The notes: generated by a model not told the origin, from the sequence alone. A stretch of DNA of 64,000 nt from Streptomyces sp. WMMC940 (GCF_027460265.1 NZ_JAPZBC010000001.1:5002001-5066000), one strand, 5' to 3'. Positions 27,415 to 36,640 are shown, numbered from the stretch's first letter. A program made the numbers and translations.

Positions 27415-28011
27415 ATGAGCACTGCTGCCGCTTCCGCCCCCCGCCCGGGGCTGGTCCTCGCCGATCTGCTGCCCGCCTCGCGCGCCAAGTCCGCGGTGGA
27501 CGCGGCCCTGGTCGTCGGCGGCGCCGCGCTCACCGGTGTCGCCGCGCAGATCTCCGTCGCCGTGCCGGGCTCCCCGGTCCCGGTCACGGGCCAGACCTTC
27601 GCCGCCCTGCTCGTCGGCACCGCGCTCGGCGCGCGCCGCGGTTTCCTCTCGCTCGCCCTGTACGCCCTCGCCGGAATGGCGGGCATGCCGTGGTTCGCCG
27701 AGGCGTCCTCCGGCTGGACCATGCCGTCCCTCGGCTACATCCTCGGCATGCTGGTCGCCGCCACCGCGGTCGGTGCCCTCGCCCGGCGTGGCGCGGACCG
27801 CTCCGTCCTGCGCACCGCGGGCGCGATGGTGCTCGGCTCCGCGATCATCTACGCGGTCGGCGTGCCCTACCTGGCGCTCGCCACCGGAATGACGCTGCCC
27901 CAGGCCGTGGCGGCCGGCCTCACCCCGTTCCTGATCGGCGACGCGCTCAAGGCCGCGCTCGCGATGGGCGCGCTGCCCGCCGCCTGGAAGTTCGTCGGCC
28001 GCCGGGGCTGA
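27415..28011 (+). CDS. bioY: Biotin transporter BioY (ECF S-component)
   Basis: A 198-aa membrane protein with about six helices. BioY hallmarks are present: ISVAVPGSPVPVTGQTFAAL near 45-64, GARRGFLSLALYALAG and GMPWF. The C-terminal GDALKAALAM block matches the helix that contacts the energising T-component. ATG 27415 has GGAG at 27406-27409. No ecfA/ecfT (bioMN) genes are adjacent in the window, so it works alone or with shared ECF subunits elsewhere. It is divergent from the permeases. Confidence 0.92.
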   Translation: MSTAAASAPRPGLVLADLLPASRAKSAVDAALVVGGAALTGVAAQISVAVPGSPVPVTGQTFAALLVGTALGARRGFLSLALYALAGMAGMPWFAEASSGWTMPSLGYILGMLVAATAVGALARRGADRSVLRTAGAMVLGSAIIYAVGVPYLALATGMTLPQAVAAGLTPFLIGDALKAALAMGALPAAWKFVGRRG

Positions 28012-28142
28012 TGCCGTGGTTCCACCGGATGCGGTCTCGCCGGGGCGTGAGTCCAGGACCGGCCCGAGGGGCCGGGACGTGGAAGTACACCCCGGCGGGC
28101 GTTTCCTGCGTCCCCTCGATCCGGGTCCTGGGGTGTATGGGT

Positions 28143-28169
28143 CCGCCCCCGGCTGGGGGCCGGGGGCGG
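28143..28169. terminator. Terminator between convergent genes
   Basis: An 11-bp GC stem (28143-28153 with 28159-28169) with a 5-nt loop, between bioY and the beta-helix protein gene. Confidence 0.7.
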
Positions 28170-28199
28170 GTGGTGGGCTGTCTCGGGTGTGAGGGTGTG

Positions 28200-29675
28200 T
28201 CAGCCGAAGCAGCTGGGGACGGGATTCGGGCTGCCGGTGCAGTTGGTGGGGACGTTGTCGATGATGCGGACCTTGCCGTTGGCGGTGACGATGCCGCTGT
28301 TGTGGATGCCGCCGGCGGGCGCGTCGGACAGGTTCTTCTTCACCGTGGTGTCGGTGAGGTTGACGGTGGTGCCGTCCTCGACGAAAAGACCGCCGCCTCG
28401 CCTACCGTCGCCAGGGGCCTGATTGCCGGCGATCTTCGTGCCGCGGATCGCGACCTCCGAGCCGGCCTCCCCGGTCGCGATGCCGCCGCCGTCCCCGTCG
28501 ACAGCGGTGTTGCCGGTGATCTCACTGTCCTCGATCACGGCGTCGTCGTCGAGGATGATGCCTCCACCGTTCTCATCGCCGATCACGGCGTTGCCTTTGA
28601 TGACGCTGTTGCGTACGTGGAGCCCGCCGTTCTCGTGGTCGATGCCTCCACCGTTGCCGTCGTCGACGTTGTTGCTGATGGTGGTCCTGTCGATCTCTGT
28701 CAGACCTGCCTGGTTCTCCACGCCGGAGCCGAAGTTGTGGCTGATCAGGCTGTTACCGATCTTGGTGGTCCCGCCGTCGTTCGAGACGGTTCCGTCGCCC
28801 TCGGCAGTGTTGCCGGTGATCTTGGTGTCGGTGATCTGCAGCTTGCCCGAGGCGTTGAAGATGGCGCTGCCGAACTCTGCGGAGTTGCGGGTGAGGACGC
28901 TGTTGCGGAGGGTGGTGATGCCCGCGTTGAAGACGGCGCCGCCGTTGTCGAGGCCGATGTCCGCCACGGAGTTGTCGGTGAACGTGACACCGTCGGTGTC
29001 GAGTCGTCCTGCGGCGTTGACGTTGATGGCTCCGCCGTCGCCGTCCGGCTTGCCGCGGGTGAGGGTGAGGCCGCGGAGTCTGAGGTCGCCGCCGGCTGAG
29101 ACCTGGAAGATGCGGAACTGGTCGGCGTTGGCGGCGCGGGCGATGGTGGCGCCGTTGCCGTGGATGGTGATGGGCTGGACGATTCGGGGCAGGCCGTTGC
29201 CGTCCTGGTTGGCGGTCAGGGTGTAGGTGCAGTCCTTGGCCAGGTGGAGGGTGCCGCCGGTGTTCTCGTTGAGCTCGACGAGTTCCGCGATCAACTTGTT
29301 CGGGTCGCATGCGACGGACTGCTTGTCGAGCCTCTCGCTTCCCGTGTCCTCGGCGTCCCTCTTGTCGTGCTCCTCGCCGTCCTCGTTGCTCCCCTTGTCG
29401 CGGTGCCCGCGCTCGCCCTTGTCCCCCCTGTCGTCGCGGTCATGGTCCTTGGAGTGGTCCTGGTCGTCCTCGGGCATGCCGTCGCGGACGGGGGCCGTGG
29501 CGGGCTTCGCGTCGGAGGCCCCGGCGTCCGGCGTGCCTCCATGGATCGTGGCACTCGTCACGGTGATGACACCGGCCGCGGCGAGAACCGCGACCTTCCA
29601 GTGACGGCTCAGCGCCTCACTCATCGAACGATGCAGGGCGCCCGTCCCCGCTCTCGTGTCCTCTGCCTCAGACAT
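28200..29675 (-). CDS. Secreted right-handed beta-helix repeat protein
   Basis: A 491-aa protein. A hydrophobic export segment (VAVLAAAGVITVTSATI) lies at about 27-45. A strikingly charged linker at about 68-120 is rich in Asp, His, Arg and Lys (DHSKDHDRDDRGDKGERGHR). Residues about 150-480 form repeating coils such as ITGNTAEGDG, ISNNVDDGNGGG and ITGNTAVDGDGG, each with Asn-Thr/Asn ladders and Gly-Gly turns, which is typical of polymorphic parallel beta-helices. No sortase motif is seen. ATG 29675 has AAAGGGAGAG 9 nt upstream. Function is unknown; polysaccharide binding or adhesion is common in this class. Confidence 0.85.
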   Translation of the reverse strand: MSEAEDTRAGTGALHRSMSEALSRHWKVAVLAAAGVITVTSATIHGGTPDAGASDAKPATAPVRDGMPEDDQDHSKDHDRDDRGDKGERGHRDKGSNEDGEEHDKRDAEDTGSERLDKQSVACDPNKLIAELVELNENTGGTLHLAKDCTYTLTANQDGNGLPRIVQPITIHGNGATIARAANADQFRIFQVSAGGDLRLRGLTLTRGKPDGDGGAINVNAAGRLDTDGVTFTDNSVADIGLDNGGAVFNAGITTLRNSVLTRNSAEFGSAIFNASGKLQITDTKITGNTAEGDGTVSNDGGTTKIGNSLISHNFGSGVENQAGLTEIDRTTISNNVDDGNGGGIDHENGGLHVRNSVIKGNAVIGDENGGGIILDDDAVIEDSEITGNTAVDGDGGGIATGEAGSEVAIRGTKIAGNQAPGDGRRGGGLFVEDGTTVNLTDTTVKKNLSDAPAGGIHNSGIVTANGKVRIIDNVPTNCTGSPNPVPSCFG

Positions 29676-29819
29676 CCGATGTCGCTCTCCCTTTGTGTGA
29701 CGAACCATCACGTACCTGCCCGCAAGGGGTGAAGTGCGGCCCATCGAACCATGAGAAAAGGCGTAAATCAGACAATATGACTCTTATGGGAGTGTCGGCC
29801 CGGCCTGTTGCTTCCAGCC

Positions 29820-30425
29820 CGTCCCCGGCTGGTCGTACCCCTTCATCGCCGCCCGGACCCGAGCCGCACCTTCTCGTGCCGGTTCCCGGGGTGCCGTCCG
29901 GTTCGGGCTCCCGTCGACGCGGCGGGGGTGACCGCCGCCACCTGTGCCACTCGGTGGAAGACGTCCACGAGGGGTGGTGGCGTCCGGGCGATCCGGGCAT
30001 CCTCGTCGTCCGCGATGCCGGCTGCGACGCCCCGCGCCCGGCCCACGGCTGTTCTGCGTCCCGATGAGCTCCCGCCGACGTGCTCGGACGGCTGTGCTTG
30101 CGGCGGGGGATGCGCCGCCCCGCTCCGTGCGTGACCGCACTCTCGCAGGGTGGCCGGATTCCTGGGTAAGGCCCGGAGTTCCTCCTGGCCAGGCTGGGGT
30201 GCCGGGGGTGATTGCGGCGGCCGCGGTGCAGGCCGCCGAACGGCGAGGGCCGGCCGCCACGGCCGGGGCCGGATCCCCCTTGTCTGCGGCGCCGCTCCAC
30301 CCGGATCGGCCGGCATGGTGAACTCCACCTCATCAAGGGCACGTTGATCCGTCTCGGAGTCGACCACCCGTCCGGTGACGCCACCCCGGTGCAGGTGTGT
30401 CCGAGGTCCCTGACCCGGTGAGCAC
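29820..30425 (+). pseudogene. Decayed IS transposase (NF041680-like)
   Basis: No intact gene fills the 1,085 bp between the beta-helix gene and rpiB. Pieces of one transposase can be read in order on the plus strand with several frameshifts: PGWSYPFIAA near 29825, GWWRPGDPGILVVRDAGCDAP near 29970-30030, LPADVLGRL near 30070-30095, and HGELHLIKGTLIRLGVDHPS near 30320-30375. These match, from memory, the PGWPYS, GDPDILVVADAGYD, LPVELLGRLR and GELPLIEGTLIRL blocks of a transposase family common in Streptomyces. The catalytic Asp block is partly preserved, but the gene is clearly dead. Terminal repeats are not recognisable. Confidence 0.6.
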
Positions 30426-30493
30426 CTTCGTCGTTCGTGGTACGGACCCCGGCGACGAGTGGTTCGGCGGGTCGGGGCCCCGGCCGGGCCGCT

Positions 30494-30561
30494 GGATCCG
30501 GCGAGGGATCCGGCGAGTTCCTCGCGCAGCCGCAGCCGCAGCCGCAGCCGCAGCCGCAGCC
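30494..30561. repeat. Short tandem repeats
   Basis: Two perfect copies of the 12-mer GGATCCGGCGAG (30494-30505 and 30506-30517) are followed by six perfect copies of GCAGCC (30526-30561). They lie in the non-coding decay zone downstream of the transposase remnant. Confidence 0.8.
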
Positions 30562-30760
30562 GGGACGTCACGCGTGCCAGGGCGGACCGGCGGCGTCGGG
30601 CACGCGAGAACCGTTGAACCGTAGGTAAGCACGACCTGCCTGCGGATCGTGATGACGGGCACGCCGCTGCGTCACTCTCCGTGGCTGGTCGGTCATCCGA
30701 CAGTGCCGTCGCCGGACCCCGCTGACGGCTGCCGCGCCTCGCGCGTGCCACACTCGGACC

Positions 30761-31255
30761 ATGCGCGTGTACCTCGGCTCCGACCATGCCGGCTTCGAAC
30801 TCAAGAACCACCTCGTCGAGTGGCTCAGGGCCCACGGCCACGAGCCCGTCGACTGCGGCCCCCACATCTACGACGCCCAGGACGACTACCCGCCGTTCTG
30901 CCTGCGCGCCGCCGAGCGGACTGTCGCCGACCCCGGCAGCCTCGGCATCGTGATCGGCGGCTCCGGCAACGGCGAGCAGATCGCCGCGAACAAGGTCAGG
31001 GGCGTCCGGGCCGCGCTGGCCTGGAGCGTGCAGACCGCCGCCCTTGGGCGTGAGCACAACAACGCCAACGTCGTCGCGGTCGGTGCCAGGATGCACACGA
31101 CCGACGAAGCCACCACCTTCGTCGAGGTCTTCCTCAAGACCCCGTACTCGGGCGAGGAGCGTCACACCCGCCGCATCGAGATGCTCGAGCGGTACGAGGC
31201 CACCGGCGAGCTCCCCCCGATCCCGGCCCACCACCCCCAGGAGCCGACCGCCTGA
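30761..31255 (+). CDS. rpiB: Ribose-5-phosphate isomerase B
   Basis: A 164-aa RpiB/LacAB-family isomerase that interconverts ribulose 5-phosphate and ribose 5-phosphate in the pentose phosphate pathway. The N-terminal YLGSDHAGFELKNHL is the family signature. GGSGNGEQIAANKVRG carries the Glu used as base in mycobacterial RpiB in place of the Cys of other bacteria. HNNANVVAVGAR is the phosphate/anion-hole region. ATG 30761 has no Shine-Dalgarno site. CACACT ends 6 nt upstream, so the mRNA may be leaderless. The stop overlaps the next start (TGATG), so it is coupled to the DNA glycosylase. Confidence 0.93.
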   Translation: MRVYLGSDHAGFELKNHLVEWLRAHGHEPVDCGPHIYDAQDDYPPFCLRAAERTVADPGSLGIVIGGSGNGEQIAANKVRGVRAALAWSVQTAALGREHNNANVVAVGARMHTTDEATTFVEVFLKTPYSGEERHTRRIEMLERYEATGELPPIPAHHPQEPTA

Positions 31256-32073
31256 TGCCCGAAGGGCACACCATCCATCGACTGGCCGCCGACTACCGGG
31301 AACGGTTCGGCGGCCGGTCCGTGCGGGTCACCAGCCCGCAGGGCAAGTTCGCCGACTCCGCGGCGCTGCTCGACGGCACCGCCCTGGAGCGCACCGAGGC
31401 CCACGGCAAGCACCTCTTCCTCGGCTTCGGCGGCTCCGACGGCGGTGAGTGGATCCACATCCACCTCGGCCTGTTCGGCAAGGTGGACTTCGGCGACGCG
31501 CCCGCGCCGCCGCCCACCGACACCGTGCGCCTGCGGCTCGCGAACGCCGGGTCGTACGTCGATCTGCGGGGCCCCACGGCCTGCGCCCTGATCACGGACT
31601 GCGAGAAGGCCGCGATACACGCGCGGCTGGGCCCCGACCCGCTCCGGCCCGACGACGGTCCCGAGCGAGCCTGGGCGAGGATCTCCCGCTCCCGCACGAC
31701 GATCGCCGCCCTGCTCATGGACCAGAACGTCGTCGCGGGCGTCGGCAACGTCTACCGCGCGGAAGTGCTCTTCCGGCACGGCATCGATCCGTACCGCGCG
31801 GGCAGGGATCTCACCGAGCGGGAATGGCACGCCCTCTGGGGGGACCTGGTCGGCCTGATGCGCGAGGGCGTACGGAACAACCGCATCGACACCGTCCGTC
31901 CGGAGCACATGCCGGAGGCGATGGGCCGGCCGCCGCGCGTCGACGACCACGGCGGCGAGGTCTACGTCTACCGCCGGGCACAGCTGCCCTGCCACATCTG
32001 TGGCGGCGAGATCCGCACCGCCGGTCTCGCCGCCCGCAATCTCTTCTGGTGCCCCGGCTGCCAGCCCGCCTAG
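31255..32073 (+). CDS. Fpg/Nei-family DNA glycosylase/AP lyase (Nei-type)
   Basis: A 272-aa base-excision repair enzyme for oxidised bases. The N-terminus MPEGHTIHR provides the catalytic Pro2 and Glu3 and is the Nei rather than Fpg type. QNVVAGVGNVYRAEVLF is the helix-two-turn-helix. A C-terminal zinc finger has CHIC and CPGC pairs with RNLFWCPGC. All key residues are present. It is translationally coupled to rpiB by a 1-nt overlap, an odd but conserved actinobacterial pairing. Confidence 0.92.
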   Translation: MPEGHTIHRLAADYRERFGGRSVRVTSPQGKFADSAALLDGTALERTEAHGKHLFLGFGGSDGGEWIHIHLGLFGKVDFGDAPAPPPTDTVRLRLANAGSYVDLRGPTACALITDCEKAAIHARLGPDPLRPDDGPERAWARISRSRTTIAALLMDQNVVAGVGNVYRAEVLFRHGIDPYRAGRDLTEREWHALWGDLVGLMREGVRNNRIDTVRPEHMPEAMGRPPRVDDHGGEVYVYRRAQLPCHICGGEIRTAGLAARNLFWCPGCQPA

Positions 32074-32125
32074 TGCCACATCGCCGCGGTCGACCGGGAG
32101 GGTCCCGACGTCCCTGGCATCGGAC

Positions 32126-33355
32126 CTAGAAGCCGTGCGGCAGCCACGGCGCCACGTCGGACGCGAAGGCCGTCGATGCCTCCGCCAGCGCGCCACCGCG
32201 CAGTTCGCGCACCCGGCCCGCCCCCGCCAGCGACGAAAGCGTCACCCCGCCCAGATAGGCGGCGCCCAACTCCCGCACGTTCAGGGACAGATCGGCCGGG
32301 CCTGCCGTACGCTCGCACGACGCCCCCTTGGCGTCCCCCGAGAGGCGCCAACGGCCCCCGTTCCAGGGGCAGAACGCGTCCTCGACCTCGAGGACCACGT
32401 CCACCGGCGTCCGGTACGTCCGCGCCTCCAGTGCCGCGCCCACGTCGACCAGCCGCGCGTGCAGCGAGTCCCGCACCCGGACACCGCAGCGCCGGACGTC
32501 CGAGACGAGATGCAGCAGCGGGTCGTCCACCGGCCGGTTTCGCGCCCGGATCCGCGACGTCAGGTCGACGCCGAAGAGGAAGCGCCACAGCGCCGCGTAC
32601 GCAGCCGGGTCCAGCGCGTCGATGTCCCGCAGCAGGAGCGAGCCGTTCGGCCCCGAGGCGTCCCACTCAGGCTTGTTGTGGAAGCGGACGTAGCCCACGA
32701 CCTCGCCGTCCCGTTCGGCGAGGACGCACTGCATCGCCGAGGCGCCCTCGCGTTGGGCGGGCGGGTCGAGCAGCGGAAGCCGCTCCCAGCCAGGGGTGCG
32801 CGCGAGCATCCCGGGCCGTGAGCCGAGCGTGCTCCGGTACAGCGCCTCGCACGCCTCCGCCGACTCCGCGGCGGGGGCGAACCGCAGCCGCACGTCGTCC
32901 GTCCCGGGCGGCGCGGTGATCCGCGCACGCACGGTGTCGATCTCCAGATTCAGCTGGTGGGTCGCGATGCCGTATCCGAACCGGCCGTAGATCTCCGGCT
33001 CGGAAGCCGTCAGCAGGGCCAGTGGCTCACCCAGCGCACGGACGTCGTCGAGCTGGCGCCGCATCATCGACGTGAGCACCCCGCGTCGCCGGTGGGTGGC
33101 GGCCACACTCACCATCGTGACCCCGGCGGCGGGAACGAACGCGCCGCCCGGGACCGACACCCGGAAGGAGAACGCCCCGGCCGTGCCGACCCAGTCTCCG
33201 CCGTCCAGTACGCCGAGCGAACGCTCGCACTCCGTGAGTTCGTTCCAGAGCTCGCGTTCCGACGGGGACTCCGGGACGCCGCCGAAGGCGAGCTCCAGCT
33301 TCCCGTACCACCGGTCCCACTCCTCGCGACGGAGTACCCGCAGTTCAGTCGTCAT
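32126..33355 (-). CDS. GNAT-family acetyltransferase, Eis-like
   Basis: A 409-aa protein with the Eis architecture. An N-terminal GNAT domain has the acetyl-CoA loop THRRRGVLTSMMRRQL near 85-100 and YGRFGYG near 122. A second, degenerate GNAT-like domain and a C-terminal SCP2-like domain (LNVRELGAAYLGG) follow. Mycobacterial Eis acetylates amines, including aminoglycosides; the substrate here is unknown. ATG 33355 lacks a strong ribosome site. It is convergent with the glycosylase gene (52-bp gap) and divergent from the phosphatase. Confidence 0.88.
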   Translation of the reverse strand: MTTELRVLRREEWDRWYGKLELAFGGVPESPSERELWNELTECERSLGVLDGGDWVGTAGAFSFRVSVPGGAFVPAAGVTMVSVAATHRRRGVLTSMMRRQLDDVRALGEPLALLTASEPEIYGRFGYGIATHQLNLEIDTVRARITAPPGTDDVRLRFAPAAESAEACEALYRSTLGSRPGMLARTPGWERLPLLDPPAQREGASAMQCVLAERDGEVVGYVRFHNKPEWDASGPNGSLLLRDIDALDPAAYAALWRFLFGVDLTSRIRARNRPVDDPLLHLVSDVRRCGVRVRDSLHARLVDVGAALEARTYRTPVDVVLEVEDAFCPWNGGRWRLSGDAKGASCERTAGPADLSLNVRELGAAYLGGVTLSSLAGAGRVRELRGGALAEASTAFASDVAPWLPHGF

Positions 33356-33447
33356 GCGCCATGCCTACCAGGGCACCGCGTCCGGTCGCGACCCGATTTC
33401 GAACGCAATGTCATGGGGTCCCCCTCCACGCCGGACGAGGGTGTGGA

Positions 33448-33453
33448 TAGGGT
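33448..33453 (+). promoter_or_regulatory. -10 box (TAGGGT) of a leaderless gene
   Basis: TAGGGT ends 8 nt before the ATG at 33462, and no Shine-Dalgarno site is present. Confidence 0.5.
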
Positions 33454-33461
33454 CGCCGACG

Positions 33462-34604
33462 ATGGCACGTGGCGCTGCGGACTCGTACACGGCCCGGATG
33501 CGCAAAGCGACGCACCGGGCCCGCACGACGCTGCGCAGGTCCGGGGTCGACTACTTCCGCGGCGACGGCTCCGACTGGATCGCGCTGGCCGGGCTCCTGC
33601 TGACCGTCCCGGCGATCGCCTGGGGAACCATCCTCATGCCGGTCTGGTGCACGCCGGCCGCCCTCGTCCTGCCGATCGTCGCGGGCGGACTGCTGCTGCG
33701 GCCCGCGAGCCTGCTCGGGCTCTACGCGGCCGCGGCCCTGGCGCTGATCGTCGAGTCACTCGTACTCGGCCCCTACACGGAAGGGCCGGCCCGGGTCACC
33801 CCGGGGACGGTGCTGGTGGTGGCGGCCTGCGGACTCTTCGGTCTGCTCATCGCCCAGTTCCGCGCCCGCGTCGGGGTGCCCTGGCGGCGGGGCGGCACGA
33901 TGCTCTTCGACCTGCGCGAACGGATCCGGGTACAGAGCGCCCTGCCGCGCCTGCCGCAGGGCTGGCACCGCGAGATGGCCCTCCGCCCGGCCGGCGGCCA
34001 GTCGTTCTCCGGGGACTTCGTCGTCGCCGCCCGCACCAACGGCGGCCGCACCCTCGAAGTCGTCCTCACCGACGTCTCCGGCAAGGGCATGGACGCCGCG
34101 TCGCGCGCCCTGCTGCTGTCCGGCGCCTTCGGCGGGCTCCTCGGTTCCCTCCCACCGCACGGCTTCCTCCCCGCCGCCAACGGCTATCTCCTGCGCCAGG
34201 ACTGGGACGAGGGCTTCGCGACCTCCGTCCACCTCGTGCTCGACCTGGACTCCGGTGACTACGAACTGCTCTCCGCCGGCCATCTGCCCGCACTCCAGCT
34301 CCACGCGGGCACCGGCCGCTGGGAGGAGCAGGCAGCGGAGGGCCCGCTGCTCGGAGTGTACGAGGGCGCCCAGTTCGACCCGGTCAAGGGCACTCTGCGC
34401 CCCGGCGACGTGCTGATGCTCTTCACCGACGGCCTCGTCGAGGCGAACGACCGGGACATCGCCGAGGGCATGGACCGGCTCACCGGCGAGGCCGACCGCT
34501 ATGTGGCGACGGGTTTCGAGGGGGCCGCCTGGCACCTCATCGAGGCCGTGGCGAAGGACGTCAACGACGACCGGGCCCTGCTGCTGATCCGCCGGGAACC
34601 GTGA
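33462..34604 (+). CDS. Membrane PP2C-type (SpoIIE) serine phosphatase
   Basis: A 380-aa protein. The N-terminal half has three to four hydrophobic helices (about 40-60, 65-85 and 100-122). The C-terminal SpoIIE/PP2C domain carries the metal-binding motifs SGDFVVA (about 184), LTDVSGKGMDA (about 202-212), LLSAGHLPAL (about 268) and LMLFTDGLVEA (about 320). Such enzymes dephosphorylate anti-anti-sigma factors. No partner anti-sigma gene is adjacent and no PAS or GAF sensor is present. The ATG at 33462 fits a leaderless transcript with TAGGGT upstream. Confidence 0.9.
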   Translation: MARGAADSYTARMRKATHRARTTLRRSGVDYFRGDGSDWIALAGLLLTVPAIAWGTILMPVWCTPAALVLPIVAGGLLLRPASLLGLYAAAALALIVESLVLGPYTEGPARVTPGTVLVVAACGLFGLLIAQFRARVGVPWRRGGTMLFDLRERIRVQSALPRLPQGWHREMALRPAGGQSFSGDFVVAARTNGGRTLEVVLTDVSGKGMDAASRALLLSGAFGGLLGSLPPHGFLPAANGYLLRQDWDEGFATSVHLVLDLDSGDYELLSAGHLPALQLHAGTGRWEEQAAEGPLLGVYEGAQFDPVKGTLRPGDVLMLFTDGLVEANDRDIAEGMDRLTGEADRYVATGFEGAAWHLIEAVAKDVNDDRALLLIRREP

Positions 34605-34627
34605 CCCCGCGGCCGGCGGGGCGCCCG

Positions 34628-34633
34628 TAGAGT
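34628..34633 (+). promoter_or_regulatory. -10 box (TAGAGT) of a leaderless gene
   Basis: TAGAGT ends 7 nt before ATG 34641. There is no Shine-Dalgarno site. Confidence 0.55.
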
Positions 34634-34640
34634 CGGGCGC

Positions 34641-35090
34641 ATGCCCAATCTCACGCTCGACCAGGTCGAGGCGATCGCCCGGGACGCCCATGCGCACCAG
34701 ACCGACAAGGCAGGACGGCCCTACACCGAGCACATCCGGGCGGTGGCGGAGGGAGTGAGGACGCGGGGCGGCACCGACGAGCAGATCGCCGCCGCCTGGC
34801 TGCACGACGCGATCGAGGACGACGCGCTGTCGCGCGAATGGCTGGCCGCGGCGGAACTCCCGCAACAGGTCAAGGACTTGGTGGACGCCATGACCAAGCG
34901 CCCGGGGGAGGACGCCGAGTCGTACGCCCGGCGCATCCTCGCCACACCGGGCGCCCGACTCGTCAAGGAGGCCGACCTCGCCCACAACGCCGATCCGGAC
35001 CGGCTCGCCCTGCTCGACGAACCGACCCGGGCCCGGCTCAGCGCGAAGTACGCGGCGATGAGGCGGCTGCTCGGCCTGACAGCCGGGTGA
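34641..35090 (+). CDS. HD-domain phosphohydrolase (MESH1/RelA-HD-like)
   Basis: A 149-aa small HD hydrolase. HAHQTDKAGRPYTEHI near 17-32, AAWLHDAIEDD near 50-60 and LVKEADLAHNADPDRL near 107-122 are the metal and nucleotide sites of the hydrolase half of RelA/SpoT and of MESH1. It may therefore hydrolyse (p)ppGpp or a related nucleotide, but there is no synthetase domain. The gene starts at the ATG of a leaderless transcript. Its 3' end overlaps the convergent acyltransferase gene by 53 bp. Confidence 0.85.
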   Translation: MPNLTLDQVEAIARDAHAHQTDKAGRPYTEHIRAVAEGVRTRGGTDEQIAAAWLHDAIEDDALSREWLAAAELPQQVKDLVDAMTKRPGEDAESYARRILATPGARLVKEADLAHNADPDRLALLDEPTRARLSAKYAAMRRLLGLTAG

Positions 35091-36237
35091 CGTCCCGCCG
35101 GAACGCCCACGACAGTTCGGGCTCGGTCGCGAACCGCAGCGCACGCCGCACCGGCGGGGTGCAGAACAGCGTCACCGCCGCGGCCGTGGCGAGCGTGACC
35201 GCGACCGCCCCGGCCGGCTCCGCCAGCCACGGGTACTGCGCCACCAGCCCCAGGTAGTCCAGGGACTTCACCAGGAAGCCGTGGAGCAGGTAGCCGCAGA
35301 TGGTGCCCGCGCCCAGCACGGTGAACCACGTCCTGCGACGCGGTACCCAGGCGAGGAAGGCGGCCGTCAGCAGCAGCGCGCAGCCGAACAGCCCGAAGGT
35401 CATCAGCGGCCCCGCCCACCACGGCGCGTCCAGCTCCTCGGCGCTGGTGGAGCGGTAGAACCAGCCCATCCGCACGTCCGGCGCCACCCAGTAGGTGAAC
35501 ACCGCCGCGGCCGCGACCACCGGGAGCGCCAGCAGCCGCACCTCCCGGCGCCGCAGCATCTGGAAGTGCTCCGGCCGCATCGACAGACCCAGCACGAAGA
35601 AGGGCAGGAACTGCAGGATGCGCTGGAGGTCGAGGTCCTGGCCGATGCCCGGGGTGAGTGAGCCGAGCGACGCGATGACCAGGGCCACCGCCAGCGGATA
35701 CTTGATCGAACGCCACAGCGGCGTCGACAGCCGCCACACGAAGAGCGCGATCAGGAACCACGTGAGGTACAGCGGGTCGGTCAGGCTGAAGGGGTACTGG
35801 GGGTCGTCGTCCGCCCACCGCTTGAAGAGGGTGTAGGCGACCTCGAAGACGAAGAACGGCACCACGACACCGCTGACCAGCCGCTTCAGCTGGTCGGGGC
35901 GGGCCTGGAAACTCCGCGAGAAGTAGCCGGAGATGATGATGAACGCCGGCATGTGGAAGGTGTAGACGAACATGTACGCCGCCCTGGTGGCGCGGCTGCC
36001 GTCCATCACCGGCTCCCAGGCGTGCGCCACCGCCACCAGCACGATGGCGAGGTACTTGGCGTTGTCGAAGTAGGCGTCGCGTCTCTTGACCGGCGCCGCC
36101 TGAGCCTCCTGCGCCACCGGAGCCGGTGGGGCGGGCGGTGTCGCTTCGGCCGTCGCTGTCCTCCCGGGGAGGGGCTCCGGCTCACGGTGGGCGTCGGGGA
36201 CGCGGTCCCTCTGCAATCCATTCGGAGCGTGGAACAT
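35038..36237 (-). CDS. Membrane acyltransferase (acyltransferase-3, fucose 4-O-acetylase-like)
   Basis: A 399-aa multi-spanning protein of about ten helices. The N-terminal 60 residues are Pro/Ala-rich and cytosolic. The core begins with RDAYFDNAKYLAIVLVAVAHA, the typical first helix with an active-site His, followed by YTFHMPAFIIISGYF. These proteins O-acetylate sugars or lipids at the membrane. ATG 36237 has AAGG 8 nt upstream; a TTG at 36261 is in frame but weaker. The 3' end overlaps the HD gene by 53 bp on the opposite strand. Confidence 0.85.
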   Translation of the reverse strand: MFHAPNGLQRDRVPDAHREPEPLPGRTATAEATPPAPPAPVAQEAQAAPVKRRDAYFDNAKYLAIVLVAVAHAWEPVMDGSRATRAAYMFVYTFHMPAFIIISGYFSRSFQARPDQLKRLVSGVVVPFFVFEVAYTLFKRWADDDPQYPFSLTDPLYLTWFLIALFVWRLSTPLWRSIKYPLAVALVIASLGSLTPGIGQDLDLQRILQFLPFFVLGLSMRPEHFQMLRRREVRLLALPVVAAAAVFTYWVAPDVRMGWFYRSTSAEELDAPWWAGPLMTFGLFGCALLLTAAFLAWVPRRRTWFTVLGAGTICGYLLHGFLVKSLDYLGLVAQYPWLAEPAGAVAVTLATAAAVTLFCTPPVRRALRFATEPELSWAFRRDVTRLSGRAAASSPRTSR

Positions 36238-36640
36238 TCGAGGCACCTTAACCGGGTCCAATGGAATTCGTAAAACCCACCGGGAAGATCTCCTGTATTC
36301 GTCACCGACACGACCATCAAACGTCCGATATGCCCCAATTAATCCTGCTTAAACGGGGTGAAACGTCGCAGCCCAAGGCATCGGTGAATTTCCTCACCGG
36401 TATTGTCCGAATTTCCTGTGACCCGCATGTGTGCATTTCGCACCGCCCGGGTAGCGGTAAGCGGTGACGCGCCGCCGCCCATCCGTCGGCGCATCGTGAT
36501 GTGATCTGATCCATGTGCCGATGGTCCATCAGGCGGTCACCGCCGCCCGGCTGTTGGTGGCACGATGGTGGGGCGGGGGTGTGTGCGGGGCCGTATGCCC
36601 CCCGGTGGGCAAGGCGGACCGACCGAGGGTGTGATCAGTT
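36238..36640. other. AT-richer intergenic region, 403 bp
   Basis: A divergent region between the acyltransferase and a small plus-strand gene. The part at 36260-36460 is much less GC-rich than the genes and likely holds promoters. It includes a 6-bp inverted repeat CGGTGA/TCACCG (36382-36399). No gene was found. Confidence 0.4.
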
